Of a stretch of 64,000 nt of DNA, positions 33,493-43,441 are shown piece after piece. Origin of the DNA: Fragilaria crotonensis (lineage: Eukaryota > Bacillariophyta > Fragilariophyceae > Fragilariales > Fragilariaceae); assembly GCA_022925895.1 (NCBI GenBank), contig JAKSYS010000001.1, positions 310,001 through 374,000 on the forward strand. The letters are read 5' to 3'. Below the pieces are notes generated by a model, which had not been told where the DNA came from, did not search any database, and saw only the letters and a program-made list of their open reading frames with translations. The translations under genes were made by a program, and so were the position numbers. Position 1 is the stretch's first letter, and every line of letters begins with the position of its first letter.

Positions 33493-35415
33493 ATGGATAT
33501 GATGAAATCACTCAAGACGCTGCAGCTGACTCTCAGGCGAGACAAGAGTCAGAGGAATGTAGCGCTGATTGAAACGCCCTTGGACATTGACATTTTGCTC
33601 GGCCGGAGCAAGGGTGCGTTTAATCATGTCGGGAATCGCAGGTTCAGAGTATTCATTTTGATGCATCTTAAGGATTACATGAATGCGAATAGCCGAATGG
33701 AGAAAACCTTGGTGGTCAACCGTGTCTACGAACAAATATCCGATGCTGGGGGCAGATTTCTTAAGGAAGACACTAAAACCGAGAAATGGATTCAAGTTTC
33801 TCACAAAGTTGGAAGAGACAAAGTTGGACATGCGCTGAGAGATGCCGTTGGAGCGCGAGAGAAAATGGCTTCTTCCGGCAATGAAGAGGGACGCAACGGA
33901 CAGAAGAACATGCTGCCTGCAAGGCGAATTTCGGAGGTCGCCATTGCCAAATTCAGGAGAAACTCCGTTGCCGATAGAACACGACCTGGAATTGTCCTTG
34001 ACGTGCGTTTCAGTAGGTCTTGTAATGATTTGAATCCGGACGACCATGTTACTATGAAAAGCAGTATGGCCTTGAATGCTGCTCAAGCTCGTCATGAATT
34101 GCAGAATCAAGATAGTGACGAGGAAGAGGGGGACAGCAGCAACGAATTGGGGCAAGGAGGTAGCTCGGAGCTCATGTTTGAATCCTTTGACTTCTCAGGT
34201 TCAAAACGCAGCATTGAACCTACTCCAATACGCAGTACCACAGCTGCCTCAAGCTCTGATGGAGTCAGAAATCGTGCGATATCTTCCGACGCGAATAAGT
34301 TTACCCGGAATGCTACGCCAGATTCTGATTCGCCGCCGGTTGATAAGTTGGTGCAAGACGATCGCTCAGGAGAGCTTAGTGTCATGAGCGAAGCGACCAC
34401 CAAAAAGTGGTATGACCTTGCGCCTTCCTCGGAATTTAGTGTCGCCTCTGTTGACACAGATGTTTTCGACGATCCTGACGGCAACGAGCCGAGTATAGTA
34501 GGCTTCCCACGGCATCTGGTTGACAAGGTCAACGCTCGGCTGAGTCTCGAAGGGTCGGGTTCAACTCTGTTGTCCTCTCGAAAGAAGGGGGAATCTGTTG
34601 TCTCGAGAAGAAAGTTCGACAAAGGTCCTAAGAGACCAACGAAGGATGTCGAGCTCTCTGAAGAGTTCAGTATCATGAGCCTCGACACGCGAGGCAAGCT
34701 GGAACAAGAAGACGCTGGCTTCAAGAGTGAAGATTTTGGATTGAACGCAGAAGAGTTCGTCAAGGCAACTTATGGCCACGGAGGCTTGAGGTCAGACGGT
34801 TTATGTTTGAAATCAGATGAATTCGCCCTCCCATCGCACCTACCGAAGTCTGATGTGTTTGGCCTGGCATGTGATGTATCGATTATCAGCCATGTCTCGG
34901 GTTTGCGAGCGAGCAGCTCTGACTTTAGCGCTCGGTCGAGTGCATCGGACCCCAGGAACAGTGTCACTTTTGATATTGATGTTACTGCGATTCCAAATGG
35001 CTTGACTGAATCGACAATTTCCGAAGCAAAGATTTCCAACATAAGTGACACCGCTGCTGCCGGCCCCGATCATGGTAGTGTTCGCCTGGATTCCAAGCCC
35101 AGGATATCCTGGGCTCTTCATGATCAGCCTAAGGGATTGATGGATACTGTTATTGAGGGAAGTCCCTTAGGTGACAGAAATGTGACATCTAGTGAAGATT
35201 GCGACGAGAGGAATTCCGGAAGCGGTGTCAACGGTGATCGTGGGGTGTTATCAGGGAATGGGCCTATCCCTGGCGGAGGAGCTCCTGAACCAATGAGGGA
35301 CAGCCTCTCATCTGAATTTGGTATGAAGTTTGGTGAATGGCCACGCAATTCTCTTGATTCGCTGCTGTCCAAAGAGGTCGAAAATTATGATCACATCGAA
35401 AACAACGAGATGTGA
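33493..35415 (+). CDS. DUF6824-domain protein, 640 residues
   Basis: Start at ATG 33493, after the heptamer repeat. The frame is open slightly upstream but lacks an ATG. Residues about 31-122 form the DUF6824 domain: DIDILLGRSKGAFNHVGNRR, then FLKEDTKTEKWIQVSHKVGR and KVGHALRDAVGARE. This domain is found almost only in diatoms and other stramenopiles. Its LLGR...H.GN and K..HALRD blocks are basic and suggest DNA or protein binding, but no function is established. The remaining 500 residues are Ser/Asp-rich and disordered, with a recurring short motif: ELSVMSEAT, EFSVASVDTD and EEFSIMSLDT, plus LKSDEFALP/FKSEDFG-like repeats. A paralogue lies 2.9 kb downstream on the same strand. No intron is needed. 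Confidence 0.85.
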   Translation: MDMMKSLKTLQLTLRRDKSQRNVALIETPLDIDILLGRSKGAFNHVGNRRFRVFILMHLKDYMNANSRMEKTLVVNRVYEQISDAGGRFLKEDTKTEKWIQVSHKVGRDKVGHALRDAVGAREKMASSGNEEGRNGQKNMLPARRISEVAIAKFRRNSVADRTRPGIVLDVRFSRSCNDLNPDDHVTMKSSMALNAAQARHELQNQDSDEEEGDSSNELGQGGSSELMFESFDFSGSKRSIEPTPIRSTTAASSSDGVRNRAISSDANKFTRNATPDSDSPPVDKLVQDDRSGELSVMSEATTKKWYDLAPSSEFSVASVDTDVFDDPDGNEPSIVGFPRHLVDKVNARLSLEGSGSTLLSSRKKGESVVSRRKFDKGPKRPTKDVELSEEFSIMSLDTRGKLEQEDAGFKSEDFGLNAEEFVKATYGHGGLRSDGLCLKSDEFALPSHLPKSDVFGLACDVSIISHVSGLRASSSDFSARSSASDPRNSVTFDIDVTAIPNGLTESTISEAKISNISDTAAAGPDHGSVRLDSKPRISWALHDQPKGLMDTVIEGSPLGDRNVTSSEDCDERNSGSGVNGDRGVLSGNGPIPGGGAPEPMRDSLSSEFGMKFGEWPRNSLDSLLSKEVENYDHIENNEM

Positions 35416-36694
35416 CTGGTTGGGTTTTCAACTTGCTTCGTTGTACCACACCGTATGACGTTAAACGCTTAATCTTTCAGTTTATGGGTGTGGCCCTCCC
35501 TCGCCTTTTCGGGTTTCTGTCAAAGCGTTGCAACAATCTGGCTTTTGAGATCAGGCGAAAGGCATACTGCTCGACCACATAGTCGAGGCTGGTCGACATC
35601 ACTCTTGCTCGGTCACCGATCACTCTCACAGCCCGTTTCTGCATGAGCCATATGAAGAATTCCCATTAGTTGTGTTCTTCGTTATCCAGGTATTGAGGCG
35701 CTGCTTAGCCTTGAAGATTCTGTCGCTGATTATATTGTTGAAGTCTACCTTCAAGGTTAAGCATCATCATCATGCTCTATACTCCAGGCACTTGGAACGA
35801 ATGACGTGGATTACAATTGTGATACATCATCATGTATTGACACGTTCTTGAATGACATTTCCACTGGAGTTGAAAGCCACAAAAAAATGACTCATCCATT
35901 GTGCAAATTGATGATTTTTGATGGCAGGACTAATGGATAGTACTAACGAAAATTCATGATTTAGAGAGTTTCTTGAGGCCTTATTGCTTTCATGAGAATA
36001 TTCGAGGCTCCGAGAGAACTGATTCAAGACAGAGGTGAGTGGTTCGATCACTCTATAGCTTACAGCGATACTCTGATGAGGACATACAAATCAAGGCTTT
36101 GCATTTGTTTACCGTACAATATTCACCAATGATACTATATTTGGTATGAGTAACTTAAGAAGGGCAACCAAGCAACAGAAGTACCAATACATCTGTGACT
36201 CCGAAGAATGTCAGAGAACCATGCACAGAAACAATATGGAAATGTTCTGATCCTTGTTTTCCTCAGGCATAGTCCGAAACATGTAATCTTGGAAGTATTC
36301 TCTGAGTACAACGGACAAGCAATTAGCAATTAAAGACATCACGTTTGGGGAGTTGGATACTGCAAAGAACACAGAGCTGTGCACGTTTTGATGACTCAAA
36401 TATTGTCAACTTTCAGCATGAGATTGTGATAATGTGCAAGGGGATGAAACATTATGAGATCAATACTTTGCATACTACTAGGTACCTGACCTAGGCACCT
36501 TCCCAATGTTGGAGGGAGCCAAGGATTAGCAAATTGAATTGATAGGTTTTGGCCAAATAACTTTCTGCAGGGCTTGCACCCACCTCCTCATCATGAAGGT
36601 GCAGGATTTAAACCACAATAACTAAGCACCAACCCCTTGCAAGAATTTTAGCCATGGCATTGATCCATCTGAGCCGGCACAGTTGTTTCATAAT
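35416..36694. other. Intergenic between the DUF6824 genes, first part
   Basis: About 1.3 kb following the stop codon. The first 200 bases may be 3' UTR. No convincing coding frame on either strand. AT-rich after 35.8 kb. Confidence 0.35.
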
Positions 36695-36868
36695 TAGCCA
36701 TTTTTCTTCACTGTAAGCAAATTTATGCCAGCAAGCAAATTTTTGCTGTAAGCACGACTCAGCCCCTTGCTATTGCCAGACCTCCAAAGGCCAAGGTGTA
36801 CAATATATATATATATATGTATATATGGAATACTTGGAACACTTGTATGGCATCCTCCATTCACTTGT

Positions 36869-36940
36869 ATGGCATCCTCCATACTCCATACTCCATACTC
36901 CATACTCCATACTCCATACTCCATACTCCATACTCCATAG
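36869..36940. repeat. Heptamer microsatellite (CATACTC)n
   Basis: About ten consecutive copies of a 7-base unit, preceded by a less regular CATCCTCCATTC stretch. The hAT-type MITE at 36941 inserted into it and duplicated CTCCATAG. Confidence 0.9.
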
Positions 36941-37509
36941 CAGGCTTTGGAAAAATAATACTGCAGTAAAAGTACACCGTATACTGCAGTGCAGTATACG
37001 GTTTACTGCAGCTCTGTGAGCCGTATACCGTAATACTGCAGCTCGGCTCGCAGTAGTATTATGATACGGTTCACTGCAGCTCCAACGAAATACGGTGATA
37101 CTGCAGCTTCGTGCCGTAGTATACTGTAGCCCCAAGAACAATACTACGGTATTCGCAGTATTTCGAATACTGCTGCGTGACTTGCAGTACATTTATCGTG
37201 TATGTAGTTGGAGTACCACTATCGTATATCGTATCAAACACGAACCCTACGAATGCTCGGAATTCGGAGTACAGAACCCCGTACTGTCGTACTGTTAGTG
37301 TTGCACAGTGCGCAGTATACGGTATGTTACTGCAGCTCCTATTGGAAGTAGTATCAGTATATACTGCAGCCCGTGGACATACTGCAGTACGTACTGCAGC
37401 TCGTATACATACTGCAGTACGTACTGCTGCTCTGGGACACACTGCAGTACTGTACTGCAGCTCCGTAAAATGTAAATACTGGTATGCAGTATTATTTTTC
37501 CAAAGCCTG
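36941..37509 (-). mobile_element. hAT-type MITE, copy 2 (569 bp)
   Basis: Ends CAGGCTTTGGAAAAATAATA and complement. Target duplication CTCCATAG at 36933-36940 and 37510-37517. Interior nearly identical to 29632-30195 but reversed, with the same CTGCAG palindromes. Two close copies with intact duplications in one window point to recent movement by a hAT transposase that recognises CAGGCTTTGG ends. Confidence 0.93.
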
Positions 37510-37517
37510 CTCCATAG

Positions 37518-38300
37518 TACTCCGAGTACTGTGGTAGTCGTAGTACTACTCCGTACTACAGTACTCAGTATGTTTGCGAAAAACGATCGAAAAAGCCAAA
37601 TAATATCCTTTTTATCGAACATTCGCCTTTTGAAGCGGTCATGAAATCGGATGTTGCTTTTCTCTTATCTTCAATTATGTAACGATGCGACACAAGATTG
37701 AACACGATTCTTGTTTAAAAGGAACGCTTGCAATTGAATGCATCAATCACGAACTGTTTGTCACTCGGTCATGACCTCTTGAGGTGGGAGTCCCAGGCTC
37801 TACGGAAGGGAATACCAGCAGCAGATCATTTGTCCGATATGACACTCGACACTGCAGTACGATGTAAACTGATTGACGATCGGTGACCATGTCAAGCAAT
37901 CAGTCACGTATGCCAGTATGGCCAACGCACCATGGTACCAGTAGCACATAGGCCTCACAGTGCATACCGATTAATATGTAGTATGTCTTTGTCTCAGAGT
38001 TCATTTGTACATACTTGTACGCGGATGTGGGATGGGATATCTTCATTGACCGTAACTCGTGACTATAGACAAGACAGAAGGTCGAAAGTCACGACCACAC
38101 AACACATATCCCAGTACAATTGTAACTCCCGAATCCCGAATCCTTACGCAGCATATCATACGTAGAATCTCACATATGAAAGCGTCATCAACAGACGGAA
38201 GTACTGGAGAGGTATTATTTTCTTTTCTTCCCTTTGCCATTCTGCCATTTCCACCCGTTGCTCCTGTGTGTCGTTGCTTCTGTGTTTCTACAATCGCGCC
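37518..38300. promoter_or_regulatory. Region upstream of the second DUF6824 gene
   Basis: Starts with GTAC palindromes (TACTCCGAGTACTG at 37519-37532). No gene seen. The last few hundred bases must hold the promoter and 5' UTR of the downstream gene, but no motif is distinct. Confidence 0.35.
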
Positions 38301-39809
38301 ATGGTCGTCGGAAAGATAGGAAAGAGAGTTATGGATTCCTTCAATCAGAAGAATAGTACGAGGCCGAATTCGGATGTGGATGCGGATTCGAATGGGAGCG
38401 CGATTGCCAGCTCGAAGGGAAGCGCGGATAGTGTGGATTCTGCCACAAGCTCGGAGGAGCCAGAGCTTGTGAAGAATATTCGAGATCCAGGTGACCGCGA
38501 TATTTTGTTGGGGCGAGGACGAACATCTTGGGGCCACATTGGCAATCAGGAGTTTCGTAACTTTGTCGGAGCTTACTTGAAGACGTACACGGAATCGAAA
38601 AATCGGAATGAGAAAACGCACACAGTCCACCTCATCTATGATGAGATCATCAAGTCTGGCGGAAGATTTCTTAAGCTCGACTGTGCAACGAATACATGGT
38701 ATCAGGTTGGGAAAAACGTTGCAAGAGAGAAAATTGCACACGCTCTCCGCGATGCCATTGGCCTTCGGATCAAACTGACATCGACTGATGGTGACGATTC
38801 GTCAGACGGGCCTCGCTTTGGCGGTGGATCCGCCACTCAATCTCAAGTCGTGGAACAAGCATCCGTCCGAGAACCATTCCTCTCTGGTGGCTCAGCGTCA
38901 AGGAAGTCTCCTTTCTGCAAAGAAGTTCTGTCGTCTGAAAAGCCTTCGAAGGAAACGATGCGTGCCGGAGTCGTCATCCCACACGACCAGAAAGCAAAGT
39001 CAAGTGGCGAACCTGGAAGGGGCAGAGAGATACCAATGAAGAAAACAGACCAGACCTGTGGTCTCGCATCACTTGGAATGGGCAGTACTAGTGTTGATCC
39101 AAGCGTTTCAACACCTCTGTCATCCACATTCACAACGGCTGAACTCCAGCAAACAGGCGATGAAAAATCGCTCCATCACCTTGTTGATTTCATGCTGACG
39201 GAACTTGAACAACCAAGGGATGATTCTAACCACATTGATGAACTGGACGGAACATCCGCAGCTACAAGTACTGACATGCATGATGAGTTCTCCACTGGAT
39301 TTAGCACCATGTCTCTGGAAACCCCAAGAAGCGGGATAAGTGGAACATGGAGTCGTTCCAAAGGCGACCGGAAGGATGGAAAATCATCAATATCTCACAT
39401 TTCGGACATGCTGCGTTCTTCAAGGGCTCCCCAAACTGTCAGGTCCGGTAATTTTGGTAGAAGCCCAAAAGGCCTCGTATCGGAGGAGCTCGGTTGCGTG
39501 CATGCCGAAGTTTTGCACCAGCGAAGCCAAGTAACATGCACACCGTCCTCCTTCCAAGGAGAGGTTTCACATGATTCTGATTGTGACGTCTCGATGGGTG
39601 GAACAAGCGTTGAATGGACAAAGGCAGCCAGCTTTTGTGACGCGGGCGATGTTGTATCGTTGGACGATTTCAGCCTCGCGAGCAATCGAAGTAAGTATAA
39701 AACAAGACCAATGGCAGAAAGAAATGACCAATCAATGGATTCAAGTCTGAAGAGCTCGGAGACAGAGAAAGAATGGCGCAAGACATTAAAAGCCCTCCGG
39801 GGCTCATGA
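38301..39809 (+). CDS. DUF6824-domain protein, 502 residues (paralogue)
   Basis: Start at ATG 38301 (MVVGKIGKRVMDSFNQ); the ATG at 38331 is an alternative. The DUF6824 domain lies at about residues 66-158: DRDILLGRGRTSWGHIGNQE, FLKLDCATNTWYQVGKNVAR and KIAHALRDAIGLRIK. The invariant DILLGR, H.GN and HALRDA positions agree with the paralogue at 33.5 kb. An N-terminal acidic/Ser-rich lead precedes the domain. The tail is Ser-rich and disordered, and contains DEFSTGFSTMSLETP, a version of the motif repeated in the first gene. The two genes probably arose by local duplication, now separated by satellite and MITE DNA. The stop codon is 99 bases from the stop of the convergent RBM28/Nop4-like gene. 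Confidence 0.88.
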   Translation: MVVGKIGKRVMDSFNQKNSTRPNSDVDADSNGSAIASSKGSADSVDSATSSEEPELVKNIRDPGDRDILLGRGRTSWGHIGNQEFRNFVGAYLKTYTESKNRNEKTHTVHLIYDEIIKSGGRFLKLDCATNTWYQVGKNVAREKIAHALRDAIGLRIKLTSTDGDDSSDGPRFGGGSATQSQVVEQASVREPFLSGGSASRKSPFCKEVLSSEKPSKETMRAGVVIPHDQKAKSSGEPGRGREIPMKKTDQTCGLASLGMGSTSVDPSVSTPLSSTFTTAELQQTGDEKSLHHLVDFMLTELEQPRDDSNHIDELDGTSAATSTDMHDEFSTGFSTMSLETPRSGISGTWSRSKGDRKDGKSSISHISDMLRSSRAPQTVRSGNFGRSPKGLVSEELGCVHAEVLHQRSQVTCTPSSFQGEVSHDSDCDVSMGGTSVEWTKAASFCDAGDVVSLDDFSLASNRSKYKTRPMAERNDQSMDSSLKSSETEKEWRKTLKALRGS

Positions 39810-39907
39810 GCACGGTTGACACTGTGAACATAGGCGATGTCGTTTGTAAGTTTGCGATAGTAATGTTCGTAGCTTTTATGCCTGTGTTTTTCAGTGATTT
39901 GATCTAC

Positions 39908-42367
39908 CTATTCGAACCAACGCCTCTCTTCGACTCGGGATTTAGCCTGTCCAACCTCGCGCGTACTCGACGTTTCGGACTTCGTGAACGTCGCTGTATA
40001 ATTACGAACGAGGGCTTCAAACGTTTGGTCCTCTGCGTCCACTTTTTGCTTCTTCGGCGGCTTCCCTTTCACCTTCTCCTTCAGCTTATTCTCGGGCAGC
40101 TCGTGAACGTCGTGTTCTTCTGCGGTAACTGCATTTTCTTCATTAGTATCGAGATGCCCAGCTCCTTCGCGTTGCTTTCGTTTCTTTTCTCGTTGAAGGG
40201 CGCCTCTGTGCTTTTTCTTCTTTTCCTTCTTCTCCTCTTGCGCCCTTGTCGTGAGCTCCATCTTTTGTGTCTCTATATTTGCTTGTTGCTTCGCCCGGTT
40301 TGTTATCTGTTGCTGCGCTTTAGCTTTGTTCTCGACGGTGAACTCAACAATCAAACGGGGTACACGACTCCCGATGCCTTCACTAGCATCATCGGGCAAT
40401 ACCCCTTTCTTCTTTCGCTTCGAGTTCGTCTTAATTTGCGTTGCTCGCTTGCCATTCGGGACATACTCAGGGGAATACGTTGGGTTGTTGTTCATCTCGC
40501 GGAGGCAAGCCAAGGCATGGGCATGGTGAGTGAAATCGACAAAACCAAACCCCCGACTCGCTCCTTTCTCTTTCTTGTTCGCGGAGAAGTCTCGATCAAT
40601 GAAGACGGAAGGGATGTATTTCTTGACATTTTGTTCGTTGAATTCAGGAATGATTGAGTCATTGCCCAATTGTTTGGCTTCGCTGATCTTGTTCATGACT
40701 TCTCTGGCACTCAAGCCATCCTTGGCTCTCCAGTAAGCCACCTGGTCTTCAGATTTCACCAACCTTTTCTTCAGGCCATTGTGGAGCGCCTTAACACAAA
40801 GCCCCTTCAGGGCGGCTTCGTCCACATGCTTTGCCAGATTTCTGATACTTAGGCGCAAGGGATTGATGAAAAATAATGGCGACTTCAGTTTTGTCGTCTT
40901 CTCGGTGAGAGCGCGTTGCCTTTTAAGCTGGTCGCTCTCTGGAAGGCTTTCCCACGCTAGTGGGTCTGGCTTGGAAGAATCAGCGGTTTGGCTGGCAACG
41001 TATCCTTCGGACGCCAGGTAAAGACAGCGCCTATCTCTTCCAGTACTTTTGGCTCCATCTTTTTTCTCTAGTGTCAACGTAGACGCAGTTTGTTTGTCAA
41101 CAGCGATGTCCATGAAGACACGTCGCCCTCGCACATGTAGCCCATCCCCTTCAACTTGTAAATCCCTTTGACTCTGGAAGTCCCCTGAGCTGGAAGCAGC
41201 TTCTAAGGCACGATTTGCCGCGTCAGAATCTCTAAAGGTACAAAAGGCAGTTCCTTTAAACACGCCAGTGTCTTTGTCCATGACAGGGTAAATACTCTCG
41301 ATGTGACCAAATTTACGGAGAAGTTGGAAAATGTCATTTCTCGTAGTATCGAATGGGAGATTACGAACAAACACAGTCTTGCGATGCGTAACACCTTCGT
41401 CCACTTCAGGAGGCTCGCGACGTGGCTTTTTCGCCGGAGACGTTCCGTTGCCTTCTTCCCCATTCTCAGAGTCGACTTCGTGGTCGTCAACACTATCATC
41501 GCTCGTGGCTGCACTCTCATCGTCGCCGACTTCCATCGCTTCAATTTGGTGCTCATCGTCAATTTCATTATCATTTTGTTCTTTGTTATCGATTTCTTCT
41601 TCTGTCTCTTCCGCTTCTTCCTCGCTGCCAGACTCTGAATCATCCTTCGCGTCCTTCGCCCTCTGGTGGACTGCCTTCGGCATAGCAAAGTCAATAGCAA
41701 CGGCTCGTTTCTTGATGATCAACGGAGCAGTTCTTGCTTCCGTTGCCTTTCTTGCGTGCGCAGCTGATTCAAAGGTTACGAAGCAAAAACCGCGATGAAG
41801 CGTTTCGTTTACTCTCGGCAGCGTCAGTTCCACGACTGGTCCAAATTCTTTTTCCAAGACAGCCTTGACATGCTTTTCGTCTGCATAAAAGGACAAGTTT
41901 CTTACAATCACACGAGATGTACGCTTGCGTTTGATCATGAGCTCGGTCTGCTGCTCGACAGTGGGCGGAGACTGCTTCTCGATGGCGACGAGCGAACTTG
42001 TTTCGGGTGACTTCGCCTTTTCAAGTTCACGGCCGTCAAGCTTTTTCCCATCCTTTACCTTCTCCAGCTCGTGATGCTTCTGCTTGTCGGGTTGATTCTG
42101 CGCCGAGGCGAGAGTGACTTTAAGCCTGTATTTGTTGCTATCTACGGCCAGAAACGCATCGTTACACTGCTTGGCAGCAGCCTCAGCATCTTGTTGTGAC
42201 ACAAACTTGACAAATCCATATCCCAATCCACCCTTATCTTTACTCGCAATCACGGAACACTTCTTTATGGGACCAACTTGGGAAAAGAACTCTTCGAGAT
42301 GCCATCGGTTGACATCAGATGATGGCGGCGTGAACCTAACAAAGACTGTGTTGTCAGTTGACTTCAT
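39908..42367 (-). CDS. RBM28/Nop4-like RNA-binding protein, four RRMs
   Basis: Start at ATG 42367 (MKSTDNTVFVRFTPP), 819 residues. RRM1 about 5-90 (NTVFVRF; LGYGFVKFVS). RRM2 about 150-235 (SRVIVRNLSF; HRGFCFVTFES). An acidic linker with runs of Glu/Asp (EEEAEETEEEID). RRM3 about 330-420 (KTVFVRNLPF; FKGTAFCTFRDS). RRM4 about 505-640 (LSIRNLAKHV ... SRGFGFVDFTHH), with a long insert. The C-terminus is Lys/Glu-rich with nucleolar-type basic clusters (KKKKHRGALQREKKRKQR). Four RRMs, an acidic linker between RRM2 and RRM3, a split fourth RRM and a basic tail match human RBM28 and yeast Nop4, nucleolar factors of 60S pre-rRNA processing. Divergent neighbour of the eL39 gene. Single exon. Confidence 0.92.
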   Translation of the reverse strand: MKSTDNTVFVRFTPPSSDVNRWHLEEFFSQVGPIKKCSVIASKDKGGLGYGFVKFVSQQDAEAAAKQCNDAFLAVDSNKYRLKVTLASAQNQPDKQKHHELEKVKDGKKLDGRELEKAKSPETSSLVAIEKQSPPTVEQQTELMIKRKRTSRVIVRNLSFYADEKHVKAVLEKEFGPVVELTLPRVNETLHRGFCFVTFESAAHARKATEARTAPLIIKKRAVAIDFAMPKAVHQRAKDAKDDSESGSEEEAEETEEEIDNKEQNDNEIDDEHQIEAMEVGDDESAATSDDSVDDHEVDSENGEEGNGTSPAKKPRREPPEVDEGVTHRKTVFVRNLPFDTTRNDIFQLLRKFGHIESIYPVMDKDTGVFKGTAFCTFRDSDAANRALEAASSSGDFQSQRDLQVEGDGLHVRGRRVFMDIAVDKQTASTLTLEKKDGAKSTGRDRRCLYLASEGYVASQTADSSKPDPLAWESLPESDQLKRQRALTEKTTKLKSPLFFINPLRLSIRNLAKHVDEAALKGLCVKALHNGLKKRLVKSEDQVAYWRAKDGLSAREVMNKISEAKQLGNDSIIPEFNEQNVKKYIPSVFIDRDFSANKKEKGASRGFGFVDFTHHAHALACLREMNNNPTYSPEYVPNGKRATQIKTNSKRKKKGVLPDDASEGIGSRVPRLIVEFTVENKAKAQQQITNRAKQQANIETQKMELTTRAQEEKKEKKKKHRGALQREKKRKQREGAGHLDTNEENAVTAEEHDVHELPENKLKEKVKGKPPKKQKVDAEDQTFEALVRNYTATFTKSETSSTREVGQAKSRVEERRWFE

Positions 42368-42964
42368 TGTCGAGGTCACTTGTCACTGTTACGACAAGGA
42401 TCAAGGATGACAGAAATTAAAAATGGATTTCTTGCAGCAAAATCCAACCTACCGTAGAATGACTGGTGATCGGTGATTGGTGATTGGTGATGGGGTGACT
42501 GGCGACTGGCGACTTGTGATTGTGTACTGTCTACCGGTACTTGTACGCAGAACTGCCTAATGCCGACTACTTGTACAAGGTACCGGCAGTCCATTTCATT
42601 GTACCAGTACCAGTACATGCAAGTGTTCCGCAACGATGAATTACAGTACAATCTAGAGAATAGTATGGAATATTTATATCAAATACAGTACTGTCCCCTA
42701 GTCCTACTAGTACTCCAGTACCACAGTCCTGAAGAAGGGACTCCAGTAGACCAGTACTCCAGTGCTGAAGTGCTACATTACCGTCTTGCGCATTGCGCAG
42801 CGGATAGCAATACTACAGTAGCCAGCACAATTACAGTGTGAGTGGTTATTTGGTTTACCACGTTTACCTCTAACTAAGAGTTTCGGACTTGGAAGGCGAA
42901 CTGTACCGAATTGTACGAAGGAGCGACATCTCAACGAGCACTTTCCGCTTGAATACCCTTGACG
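42368..42964. promoter_or_regulatory. Shared bidirectional promoter region of RBM28/Nop4-like and eL39 genes
   Basis: The two start codons (42367 minus, 42965 plus) are 597 bases apart and point away from each other. Within it, 42461-42516 is a run of eight 7-base units (GATTGGT type, then TGACTGG/CGACTGG). GTAC-rich DNA with TACTCC lies at 42580-42790. No TATA-like box is clear. Placing two 60S-related genes on one promoter would let them be co-expressed. That part is inference. Confidence 0.5.
42461..42516. repeat. Heptamer microsatellite in the shared promoter
   Basis: Eight 7-base units, from GACTGGT/GATCGGT/GATTGGT to CGACTGG/CGACTTG/TGATTGT, beginning 94 bases upstream of the RBM28/Nop4-like start codon. 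Confidence 0.85.
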
Positions 42965-43352
42965 ATGGTAAGTCTACCATGAAGAACTTTTTCCGCTGAT
43001 TGTTATTGACGGCAAAAACAGTTGGTTTGTTTCATGAAGGTTATCATGTCATAATTGTGATGTTGGTTCGCAGTCAAGAGTGGCATGCCGGTACCTTAGA
43101 ACTATGTGGGTTGTTGCCGCGTTGATGAGCGTTCGTTCCCTTCCAAGTGAATCTGTGCGGCCATCCTCACTCACACGTTGCATCCTATCCTTTGTAAAGC
43201 CTGCCCAGAAATCTTTTCGCACGAAGCGCACTTTGGCCAAGAAGCAAAGACAGAACCGTCCTTTGCCGCACTGGGTTCGTCTCCGCACTGACAATACCGT
43301 CAAATACAACATGAAGCGTCGCTCTTGGCGCCGTACCAAGTTGGGATTGTAA
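42965..43352 (+). CDS. RPL39: Ribosomal protein eL39, two exons
   Basis: Exon 1 is only the start codon (42965-42967), followed by a canonical donor (ATG|GTAAGT). The 232-bp intron ends TTTGTAAAG at 43199, and exon 2 is 43200-43352. The joined product has 51 residues, the usual eL39 length: [20 protein letters not shown]..., then [18 protein letters not shown] and the invariant ending RRTKLGL. eL39 lines the polypeptide exit tunnel of the large ribosomal subunit. An intron at or just after the ATG is common in ribosomal protein genes. The gene would be missed by a plain ORF search because the exon 2 frame extends 120 bases into the intron. Convergent with the next gene (90 bases between stops). 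Confidence 0.93.
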
Positions 43353-43441
43353 AGGGCATACAAGCGATATCACGCGATGAATTATAAACGAACACTCTTG
43401 CAAATCATTTCTCTATTGAATCCATCGTTTCTTTTATGGCA

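Noticed and set aside
36590-36620. T-loop-like word in a possible tRNA
   Set aside because: No matching D-arm, anticodon stem or acceptor stem could be found around it.
38268-38300. Upstream in-frame extension of the second DUF6824 gene
   Set aside because: It would begin at GTG. The first ATG is at 38301. Similar non-ATG extensions were trimmed for the genes at 33493, 42367 and 4414.
43080-43199. N-terminal extension of the eL39 frame ([12 protein letters not shown]...)
   Set aside because: It is intronic. The known length and start of eL39 are matched exactly by splicing from ATG 42965 to 43200.
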